Shown in pieces: positions 55,575-64,000 of a stretch of DNA of 64,000 bases (position 1 is its first letter; the number at the start of each line of letters is the position of its first letter). The position numbers were made by a program, and so were the translations under genes. The notes beneath the pieces are model-generated. The model did not search any database, was not told the DNA's origin, and saw only the letters and a program-made list of their open reading frames with translations. Origin of the DNA: Pyxicephalus adspersus (taxonomy: Eukaryota; Chordata; Amphibia; Anura; Pyxicephalidae). The stretch is taken from the NCBI RefSeq assembly GCF_032062135.1, contig NC_092860.1, positions 63,008,949-63,072,948 of the forward strand. Direction: 5' to 3'.

Positions 55575-57609
55575 TAGTGTTGGTCGAATAGCTCATTATT
55601 CGATTCGGCAGCTATTCGCTCGAATATAGCAAAGAAATTCGGGTGGTCGAATGTCAAAGTCGAACACCATTAATGTCAATAGGAGGAAAAATTCGGGTTT
55701 TTTTCAGCACTTTGTAGAGCTTCTACAGCCTCCAAACAGATGTAAAAAGATACATTATAAAAGGATACATAAAAAGATACTTGTAAAAAGATACATTGTA
55801 AAAGGCTACATAAAAAGATACATTATAAAAAGATACATAACACTATTACACACCCCTGTACTTCACATGAAGATTAAAGAGCACCTGTCAAATCAATTTT
55901 AGGCTAAAGCTAGGTACACACTTCCAATAATTATTGTTAGAAAATGAACGATTACGACCGATCAACGATTATGCACAATTATACTTAAACAATCATATTG
56001 TGCACAATTCTGTACATGCTGTAACAATATGATCATTCATATATAATCCACCAACAGTGTCCACACACTAGATACAATCGTTTGAACGATGCAGGGAGGG
56101 ACATGTAAAGGAGAAAGTGTACCGCAGAAACATGCACAATCACTGAACGACAAGATACTGTACACACGATAGATAGTGAAAGATCGTCGGCCAATCAGAT
56201 CCACCGTGGTGGTCGTTCATTTCCAACGACAATCCTCGTTCGTCCGCGGCCTTGGTCACTTTTTTTTGGCCAATCGGTTGTTCATCGGTCGTTCGTCAGT
56301 CGTTTCTAACGATAATTATTGGACGGGTGTATGCAGCTTTAGTCTACACGGACTGTTTCCCCAGCGTTTAACCTGAGGCTTTTTAAAGCACATGTTTGAA
56401 GTCCCAATGCATTCCCATGGGCTAATCTACACCAGGACGTTTCCTTCAGGCACGTTTTTGAGCGTTATCTTAAACGTTGCTTGCAACATTTAAAAAATTA
56501 AAACGCTGGATAAACACGGGAAAATGCTTTCATTGAACTCAATGGAGGCTTTTTCAAGCGTTTTTAAGCTTTTATGACAGCTTCCACTGAAAACAATGGG
56601 GGCTTTTATAAACATTTTTAGCAGGACTTTGGAATCTGGAAGCCCCCTTTAATAAGGAGACTCCCAGATCTCCACCGCCCCACCCTGGGGAATGAGTACA
56701 GGGGTACATAAATCCCCTTACTCATTCCCTGAAAGGGTTAAAATATAAGTAAAAAATAGGACAAGGCTTTAATGTTAAATTATTTTATTAATGTGTGTGT
56801 GTTTGTGTAATTAAACTTTTTTTTTTACAGGTTATCCCAATGACAGGAGGATTTCCAGGGTTGCAATGAACAGAGCCCTGAAAATCCTCCTGACAGTGAG
56901 GGATTGCAGGGCACTAGGGGTTAAATGAGGACAAGCCTCTCCATTCACCCCTAGTGCTCTGGCTGAGGTTTTACATTTCTCAGCCATTCAGCACTAGAGA
57001 TAAATGGGGAGACTTGTGCCCATTCATCCCTAGTGCTCTGTGATTGGCTGAGAAATAGGAAATCCTGATGACAGCTCAAGCATCATCTGTGACGAGTGAT
57101 CAGGGGAGCAGAGCTGTCAGCATAGTAAAGCTCCGCTGATTGCTCTGCTTCCTGATTGGCTGAGCAAAGGGAAACCCTGATGATGCTTGAGCTGTCATCA
57201 GAGTTTCCTATTTCTCAGCCAATCATAGAGCAGTAGAGGTATGAATGGAGATAGTATCTCCATTCAACCTTTATTGCCCTCGTATTGCCTGCGGTTACAG
57301 CTAATTGAAGGCACCTGCTTTCAATTAGCTGTGACCGCAAAGTTCCCACGGTCCAGGAATCCCACAATGACATTATGATTCATAATGTCATTGTCAGATA
57401 ACCTGTAAAAAATAAAAAAAGAACAAGTTTAAAATAAAAAAACACATACACAACACAAAAAATAAATACTTTAAGAAAAAAAAACATTTTTTTTTTCCCC
57501 CCGAATTTTTGCTATTGAATCCCGTGTTTTTCGGGTCGGGTCTACCCGAATTCGAACAGCCATATTCGGGTCAAATATAGGGACAACCCGAATTGGAACA
57601 TCAACACTA
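55575..57609 (+). mobile_element. hAT-type nonautonomous element, 2035 bp
   Basis: Ends tagtgttggtcg and the inverted ...caacacta, with an exact 8-bp target duplication gtgaccag at 55567-55574 and 57610-57617. It is nested in the Rex1/L2 LINE. Subterminal TTCGAAT/CGGGTCGGGTC words are shared with the copy at 454-1050. Inner parts contain inverted blocks (e.g. tcatcaggg/ccctgatga around 57060-57200). There is no transposase frame. Confidence 0.92.
55908..56338. mobile_element. Harbinger-type MITE (copy 3), diverged
   Basis: Ends agctaggtacacacttcc and gtgtatgcagct; 3-bp flanks TAA (55905-55907) and TTA (56339-56341). 431 bp. The interior resembles copies 1 and 2 but many CG dinucleotides have changed to TG/CA, so it is older. 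It sits inside a repeat whose empty form is at 34551. Confidence 0.82.
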
Positions 57610-58875
57610 GTGACCAGGTTATGAGTGAACAATTTATTGGTAGGCCAATGGAGGAGTTAAGAAAGCTGATGGGGGTGTATTTTTCTACCAGGTCAGAAAG
57701 GTAAGTGGGAAAAGAACTGTGGAGGGAATTGAAGGAAAAGCACAGGAGCTTGAATTTGATTCTAAGGTGAAATGGAAGCCAATGGAGAGAACTAGAAAGA
57801 GAGGCAGCAGATGGGTAGTGGTGGAAAGGATAGATAAGTCCAGCTGCAGTATTCATAATAGATTGTAGAGGAGAGAGTTGGGTTAGGGAAATACCAGAGA
57901 GTAGGATGTTACAGTGGTCCAGACGAGAGATAAGAGCATGTTCAAGGAATTTGGTGGTCTATGGGGGCAGGTAGAGAATGATTTTGGAGATGTTGTGTAG
58001 ATGAAAGTTACAGGACTTGGAAATGTTGCGAATATAGGGGGTAAATATAAGGCCAGAATCAAAGGTGACACCAAGACAAGTGCCTGAGGGGAGGGATGAA
58101 TAACAGTGTTGTTAACAGGTAGAAATAAAACAGGGAGATTTGGAATTGGGGGGGGGGGGGGATGATGAGTTCGCTAGACTGAGTTTCAGAAATCTCTCAG
58201 CCATCCAATATGGCTCACAGGCAGCATGAAACCTTTTCCAGGACTGAAGGAGACAAGTCAGGGGTGGACACATCAGCATACATATGATACGGTACAGGAA
58301 GATATGAGACTACCGAGTGATGTGAGACTTAGCTCCGATGAGGTCATTGGCCAGTTTAGTAAGGGCTGTTTCGATGGAATGGGCAGCTCAACAGCCAGAC
58401 TAGAATGTGTCAAGGAGAGAGTTGGTGTTCAGGTAACCAGTGAGTCTTTTATAGACAAGGCGCTCAAGTTTGGAAACATATGGGAGGAGGGAGATAGGAC
58501 GGTAGCTAGAAGGCGGGGGGACATCCAGTAAGGGTTCTTCAAGAAAAGGAAAGCGTTTAAAAGTGAAGGGTTCGATACCAAAATAAAGGGAAAGGTTGAA
58601 TAGTTTGGTTAGTGCGGGGGCCAGGGTGGAGGAATCGGCACCAAGTAGATCAGGCAGAATTGAGTCAAGTGGACAGGAAGTAGATGGAGATGACTTCATC
58701 CAGACTACCAGGGCTGGGGAAGGCTAGTGATGATTTACAGGTGGAGGGGGTGGATATGGTTCAGTAGCACAGTGAGCAGTGAGTCTGATTTTGACAATTT
58801 TATCTCTAAATTAGGTGGCTATGTCTTGAACAGATAAGGTAGTTGTGGGAGAAGCAGGTGTGGGGTTTAGGAGGT

Positions 58876-59330
58876 AGTAAATTGAAATTATTTATTTATT
58901 GAGAGAAACTTAAGAAGTAACTACAAATACTCTCAGAAGGAGCAATCTTTGAAATCCTGTGTCCAATTACTACAACCACCCAGTTCAATAAGTGGCACTA
59001 ATTTGTCTGCTAGGCCTGCTCTTTAGCCCTCTTTCTTCTCCATTTGAAAAAAAAAACAGTGTTTCCAAGGACCTTGTCTATATGCAATTCAGCTAGTATA
59101 ATGTGTCACTGCAATCACTTTGCCTCTCTCATTGTAAAAATAAAAGTGGAGGAATTTAACAGCCTATTTGCACCTATTTTATGGCATTAGTGCTGAGACG
59201 TGCAGAATATCTCAACTATTTGGAGAGTCAACAAAGATCATTAAAAAACAGTACGGAAATATGGAAAAATATCATATTAAATAAATTAATGTATAGTTGC
59301 TGTATTTTATAATTCCTGTCTTTTTAATAC
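58876..59330. other. Intron sequence without recognised elements
   Basis: Adjacent to the adaptor exon (donor side); nothing recognised. Confidence 0.5.
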
Positions 59331-59415
59331 CTTAAATTTCTTTCTCATTTCTTTCAGTTCTTTATCTTCTGCCTTCGTATTTTTTACATTTTCCTTTTTT
59401 GGAACTTCAGGTTTA
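59331..59415 (-). CDS. FYB/PRAM1-family adaptor, charged helical exon
   Basis: An 85-bp exon. Acceptor 'ttttctttaaacag' lies just above 59415 and donor AAG|gtatta at 59330. In the phase that ends flush, it encodes KPEVPKKENVKNTKAEDK followed by ELKEMRKKFK. FYB1-type adaptors have a Lys/Glu-rich helix ending RKKFK immediately before the C-terminal helically extended SH3 domain. The exon at 11765-11927 begins FEGEIKVL in the same phase (0), so the two join exactly. The exon starts in phase 1. No damage is seen. It is too short to stand alone; the pairing with the SH3-like exon is what supports it. Confidence 0.78.
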
Positions 59416-59792
59416 CTGTTTAAAGAAAACAAAAAAGTTAGAATATAAAATAAAATTGATTTGATTTTTCATTCCTAGAAAACTTTTTTCCCAATGCAAT
59501 GGTTAAAAGGTAACATTTCTGTCAGATTCATATATCTGTGAGCACAGGGGTGATTTTCTCTTACTTCCTGTAAAGTCTTACCAAGAGGGTGTGATTATTG
59601 TTGGAACACGAAGGCAAAAGGCAGAAATTCCTACTCTTCCTCACATTATAAAAATGTGTTTTGTTTATCTGATACATTTTCCATCACTACCTGCCCTACC
59701 TAATAGGAACACAAATGACAATAAAAGCTTAAAACAAAATCCATCCAAAACAACATACCATCCAAAACAAACTTTTCAACCGGAGTTGGGCT
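59416..59792. other. Intron sequence without recognised elements
   Basis: Lies upstream of the charged exon (minus sense). Nothing recognised; no further adaptor exon seen. Confidence 0.5.
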
Positions 59793-59796
59793 TTAA

Positions 59797-61021
59797 CCTC
59801 CCGACCGTTAAGCCCGACCTTGGTACGGGCTAAAAAAAAGTGCTATTTTGGTTAACCCCGAGATTTTCCCTACATTAAAATCCCCACTTACATGGTCCCG
59901 CTGTGCTCATCCAGCGCCGTGTTCATGTTCCAGCGCCGTCCTCCGTCGATCCTCGTCCGTCGATCTCCCTCTCCAGCGTCGGGTGCCTTCTATACCAGCG
60001 GGACCGGTAAGATGCCGGCCGGCTTCTTACCTGGTCCCGCTGATCGTCCCGCGTCGTTCTCCGTCCAGCGCCGGGTGCCTTCTGAAACGAGAAGCCGTCC
60101 AGCGGAGAAAAAAAAGCCGCTCGGCTTCTCCCTGCGTGCGTGATGACGTCGGCGCGTGTCATTCATTTTGTATTGGATTCAAGTCATTCATTCATTTTGT
60201 ATTGGATTCAATACAAACTCCTGTATCCAATCCAATACAAAATAATTCAAATAAATACAAAGTGTNNNNNNNNNNNNNNNNNNNNNNNNNNNNNNNNNNN
60301 NNNNNNNNNNNNNNNNNNNNNNNNNNNNNNNNNNNNNNNNNNNNNNNNNNNNNNNNNNNNNNNNNNNNNNNNNNNNNNNNNNNNNNNNNNNNNNNNNNNN
60401 NNNNNNNNNNNNNNNNNNNNNNNNNNNNNNNNNNNNNNNNNNNNNNNNNNNNNNNNNNNNNNNNNNNNNNNNNNNNNNNNNNNNNNNNNNNNNNNNNNNN
60501 NNNNNNNNNNNNNNNNNNNNNNNNNNNNNNNNNNNNNNNNNNNNNNNNNNNNNNNNNNNNNNNNNNNNNNNNNNNNNNNNNNNNNNNNNNNNNNNNNNNN
60601 NNNNNNNNNNNNNNNNNNNNNNNNNNNNNNNNNNNNNNNNNNNNNNNNNNNNNNNNNNNNNNNNNNNNNNNNNNNNNNNNNNNNNNNNNNNNNNNNNNNN
60701 NNNNNNNNNNNNNNNNNNNNNNNNNNNNNNNNNNNNNNNNNNNNNNNNNNNNNNNNNNNNNNNNNNNNNNNNNNNNNNNNNNNNNNNNNNNNNNNNNNNN
60801 NNNNNNNNNNNNNNNNNNNNNNNNNNNNNNNNNNNNNNNNNNNNNNNNNNNNNNNNNNNNNNNNNNNNNNNNNNNNNNNNNNNNNNNNNNNNNNNNNNNN
60901 NGACCCTTGTTCGGACATATTTCTGTAAGTTACAGGTCTACAATTTAAAAAAAAAATTTCATGAAAAACAGTGGAACACTTTTGGTACAGAGATCTAGAC
61001 CTCAGTGTAACGCTCAGGTGG
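59797..61021. mobile_element. piggyBac-type element containing an assembly gap
   Basis: TTAA at 59793-59796 and 61022-61025; ends cctcccgaccgttaagcccg and the inverted ...aacgctcaggtgg. The interior shows 'ttttgtattggattcaatac' words (60165-60242) shared with the other piggyBac elements, and 'aagttacaggtctac', which matches the complement of 45560-45580. Most of the centre is N, so a transposase gene cannot be excluded. The long frames across 59848-60948 are produced by the N run. Confidence 0.8.
60266..60901. other. Assembly gap (636 N)
   Basis: Unknown sequence inside a piggyBac-type element. Confidence 0.99.
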
Positions 61022-61025
61022 TTAA

Positions 61026-61515
61026 TAAGTCCAACAACAGTGGTACATAAGGACTAAGATGAGGTAGGTAAAATCCAATGTAGAAAAAAACAGATGTACA
61101 AAGACAAAGGCTGGGGGTTATAAGTGAAAGGAGGGTGAGGGAAAATGACACTTTCGTCCACTTCACTACGCTGGGCCAGGAATAGACATCACGTAGATGT
61201 TCAATATTAAAGTCACTTGTTAATTAATGCCGTATCCATGGAGACCATGTCTTGGGGAATGTCAACAAGGAGTCTTGTAATGTGGCTGCCATTAGCTCAT
61301 TAGTAATGTACCAGTGGACCTTTCATTTGTAAGATAGCTGTAGACTTTAAACAGTTTTGTCTGGCCTTTATGACAACCAGAAGATGCAAGGAGCAGGAGC
61401 GCCTCATAAGGGTCTTTCTGTAAGCCCCTTCCGAAACAATTTGTCTACAATTTGATATACCCCTGTCAAAAAATGCTTTATACAGGGGCACTCCCAACAA
61501 CTATGGCAAAGGGAG
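61026..61515 (-). mobile_element. L1-like ORF2 C-terminal and 3' fragment
   Basis: Minus-strand frame 61500-61300 (MLGVPLYKAFFDRGISNCRQ) resembles the L1 C-terminal 'GCPxIxxFW' region, and LHLLVVIKARQNCLKS follows as in that family. Continuation to 61026 looks like 3' UTR. Diverged. Confidence 0.5.
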
Positions 61516-61894
61516 TTCCTGGATCAGTACCCTCTGAAGCATTTAGGATGCACTTGTTACAGTGTTGCTTAACCCCTTTTTCATCTGGGGAACACTGATG
61601 ACACTGAGATAAAATTCACGGGCCACAATGAAAAGAAACCTTAAAGATGCATGTTTAAAACTAAAATAGTTTTAATTTAAAATGAAATGAAATTAAAATG
61701 TTTCAGTTTCCATAACATGCATGTACCAAATAAAAGAAATGACAAATTAAGAATTTCTGCACTCACCATTTGATGCTCATTTTATTAACGGAACATTTTT
61801 ATTAATGCAAGATACTAAAGCTACATACAGTGCTGGCTGGTCATATACTGCTTTCTGCTCACCATTTCTGTACCAAAGAGCAGAAACTACACCA
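61516..61894. other. No recognised feature
   Basis: Unassigned sequence between the L1 fragment and the palindromic MITE. Confidence 0.5.
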
Positions 61895-61898
61895 CTCG

Positions 61899-62126
61899 TA
61901 GGGCCTGATTTATTAAAACTCTCCAAGGCTGGAGAGGATACTCTTTTATCAGTGAAGCTGGGTGATCCAGCAAACCTGAAATGGATCTGGTCAAGGGTTA
62001 AAAACACTTGCTAACAAATAGCAAATTACTTCTTTGAAATCTATTCCAGGTTTGCTGGATCACCCAGCTTCACTGTGGAAAGTGTATCCTTTCCAGCCTT
62101 GGAGGGCTTTATTAAATCAGACCCAA
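61899..62126. mobile_element. Palindromic MITE, about 228 bp
   Basis: Left half gggcctgatttattaaaact ... ctgggtgatccagcaaacct and right half aggtttgctggatcaccca ... gggctttattaaatcaga are near-complete inverted repeats around a short centre at about 62000-62030. The superfamily is uncertain: flanks TA and AA allow a TA target (Tc1/mariner), but this is not proven. I remember this MITE type from ranid sequence. Confidence 0.75.
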
Positions 62127-62264
62127 TGCATTGTTAGTTAAAGGGGGCTGCTAATGTTGTTTGTACCCCCAACTCTCTGCAATGGATATTTTGAAATGCA
62201 ATTCATGTGACAAAAAGCTAGGGGGCACATGTTGATACTACATTTTCAGGTCCCTACATCTCCC

Positions 62265-62880
62265 CATTCCTGAGAAATTAGGGTTTACAGAAGGTAAGTG
62301 TGTGACAGATGTGTGACAGGGTAGTATGGTATAATAGCTATAGTTTTTCCTATCTTGAGATGGGGCTGCAGCAATAAAAGTTTAGGGAAGTTAACCACAA
62401 GACTTCTCCACTTACCGTACATTTTATTATACCTACAACTCCCCTTTCAGGAGAAAAAGAACATAAGTGGACATTTATATGTGACAGGACACCATAGTAT
62501 GGTAGTTATAAAATTTTACTTTATACGGGGTAGCCACAAGAGTTCCCCACTTATTGTACGTTTCTCTTTCTCCACTGTTAAAGAGAAAATTGGGATTCAC
62601 AAAAGGTAAGTGACCAGCTATATGTGACAGGATAGCATGGTATGACATCAACAGTTTTTTTTATCTTGTGAAGTTGCCATAGGGATAAAATTTTAGGGGG
62701 AGTTAGCCACAAGAGTCCTCCACTTGCAGTTACATTTCTCTTCTCTTACAGAGAAACTGGGGCTCTTAGAGAGTAAGGGGATAGCTATGTGTAGGGATGT
62801 CTTACTGGCTTCCAAATTTCCAAGTGCCAACATCCCTCTGTTCCAGAGAAATTGGGGTTCACAGATGGTAAGTGTAACCA
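62265..62880. repeat. Minisatellite, 4-5 units of about 150-165 bp
   Basis: The words 'tatatgtgacaggatagcatgg' (near 62307, 62474, 62619 and, weaker, 62785) and 'agagaaattggggttcacag' (near 62272, 62577, 62750, 62843) alternate through the block, usually followed by ggtaagtg. 'agccacaagagttctccact' words recur too. Units are diverged and of unequal length. Confidence 0.75.
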
Positions 62881-62889
62881 GCACCCCAC

Positions 62890-64000
62890 CAGCTGCTCAG
62901 TCCCTCGCATCCCAGAGTCTGCAGATTTGACTCCAGGCAGCAGTTAGCAATACTGAGCGTCTTTCCCTAGGCAGGGTTCTATGGCATGAGGAAGAGATAA
63001 CCGCACCACAACCTTACCACACAGCCTTGCAATTTTGTGAAAGAGCAATTATATATTTGGGGCACCACAGCACAGAGCAGATTAAAAGTACCCTAATTCT
63101 CATTACCATGAAAGTGGCCCCCCTGGATCCCTAACATGCAAACTCAATTTTGGGACCCTGGTCTTGAAAAAGCTGCCCTTAATGTGAAAATATCCCTGAT
63201 TGTTCTTAGGATTTTATGCTTGTAACTCCATATCTGGCAACTTGTTATGTTTGGGGGCTGAAAATTTTACGCGTCTACGACAAACAGTGTGGGAGATATG
63301 AAGTTTTAAACATAGGGATAATGGCAGCTGCATGGACACAGACACAGTTCTCATGCTGTTGGTGAATGAGGGGTGGGAAAATGTCACAGTACATAGGTTT
63401 CTGAGGTTTTTAGTGCAAGCCCACTCTCAGGGAGCTAACACTGAGCATGCTAAGAAAGCTCCTCACCTCCTGGTAGCACGATCCAATAGGTAGGATTATC
63501 TTATAGGACATCAGTGCCATGTCTCCCACAAGACAATGAGCAGAGAAGGAATGGGAGAGGGCCAGATGTGGCCCATGGGCCATAGGGATGGGCACTCTTG
63601 ATTAATTGTGTTCTGCTTTTCTTCCCCTGTCACTGCTCCTAATGGCACTATTACCAGCAATTACTGTCATTTAAAATACATTGAGGAATTTAATTGTATT
63701 ATATGGCAGAAGCAGCTGTCGGTAAGCACATGCTCTTATGTAAAAAAGTGTCATTGAGTAAATATAAAATATTTTTAAATTCTTTTACTGTATTTATTAC
63801 GTATTTTATATTGTGAGACTTTGATCTGCATAGGTTAATTCAATAAATTTAACAAAATCTTACAAGTAAAAAAATTCTATTTTTTTTTGGCCCTAAAGCC
63901 AGATACACAACATCACCCAATGATAAAGCCTAATTTTCTGCCCCTTTTATCACTCTTTGTAGCCCAATAACACGGCAATGGATACTTCCAGAGAAATGCA
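62890..64000. other. No recognised feature
   Basis: No exons of the adaptor, transposon ends or RNA genes recognised. The sequence is moderately GC-rich up to 63600, then AT-rich. Confidence 0.5.

Larger units (their letters stand above)
55195..58875 (-). mobile_element. Rex1/L2-type LINE with nested hAT
   Basis: The 3' end at the left has (att)n, then 'gtatatagcaccaagacatt' and 'ttgtaaatgacagacagata', as in the 17.7-kb fragment. Minus-strand coding: 58699-58400 has SCPLDSILPDLLGADSSTLA and SSYRPISLLPYVSKLERLVY, RT fingers; 57856-57542 has SLHWLPFHLRIKFKLLCFSF and SFPTYLSDLVEKYTPISF, the C-terminal part. The catalytic FADD region should lie between 58.4 and 57.86 kb but is not readable. The hAT at 55575-57609 splits the 3' part. 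Frames are broken. Confidence 0.83.

Noticed and set aside
59848..60948. Long frames of 366, 262 and 223 codons across 60266-60901
   Set aside because: They are produced by the N run; only short flanking parts are real sequence.
62724..62930. 68-codon frame starting MQLHFSSLTEKLGLLE
   Set aside because: Lies wholly in the minisatellite and follows its repeat.
1..64000. CRISPR array, bacterial operon or tRNA/rRNA genes
   Set aside because: No short direct repeats with unique spacers, no cloverleaf or rRNA words; all dispersed repeats fit eukaryotic transposons.

Overview
The window is nuclear DNA of a vertebrate, very probably a frog or toad. Support for an anuran: several CR1/L2-type LINEs, Tx1/L1-like LINEs with an ORF1, Penelope-like retroelements, a chromodomain Ty3/gypsy element, and abundant piggyBac, hAT and Harbinger MITEs rich in CGTTCG/CGATCG words, a style I associate with ranoid frogs (inference). 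There is no bacterial gene, operon or CRISPR array. Almost all of the 64 kb is transposon sequence in different stages of decay, much of it nested.

Host coding sequence is sparse and lies on the minus strand. (1) At 1-1283 is a broken EXD1-like gene (piRNA-pathway exonuclease-domain protein): an intact LSm-like N-terminal exon (1056-1283) and a degenerate exonuclease-domain part (1-396) with two frameshifts and three in-frame stops, separated by a hAT-type MITE. (2) Two clean exons of an FYB/PRAM1-family immune adaptor lie 47 kb apart: a charged helical exon at 59331-59415 and the SH3-like exon at 11765-11927. Both have good splice sites and matching phase, so 11928-59330 appears to be one giant intron that holds most of the mobile elements.

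Layout: 1-2.1 kb EXD1 relic, hAT MITE, tandem repeats; 3.2-6.6 kb CR1 LINE (+) carrying a piggyBac element with a transposase N-terminus remnant; 7.2-7.9 kb piggyBac MITE; 7.9-11.7 kb L1-like (-); 11.77-11.93 kb adaptor exon; 13-16 kb CR1 tails, Harbinger MITE, piggyBac MITE; 17.7-24.7 kb several L1 pieces (-) and CR1 pieces; 25.9-32.0 kb the best L1-like element (+), with 5' monomers and a hAT insertion; 32-36 kb L1 and CR1 remnants and a Tc1/mariner MITE; 36.3-48.1 kb a composite of two Penelope-like elements bounded by inverted arms and marked by hammerhead-like motifs; 48.8-53.8 kb a nearly complete gypsy element (-); 54.1-55.0 kb a further inverted repeat with hammerhead-like cores; 55.2-58.9 kb a Rex1/L2-type LINE (-) carrying a hAT that itself carries a Harbinger MITE; 59.3 kb adaptor exon; 59.8-61.0 kb a piggyBac element with a 636-base assembly gap; 61-64 kb an L1 fragment, a palindromic MITE, a minisatellite and unassigned sequence.

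No autonomous element looks intact: every large reading frame is broken. The most informative features are the target-site duplications and same-window empty sites, which let insertions be ordered in time, and the clustering of hammerhead-like cores at Penelope-type ends.
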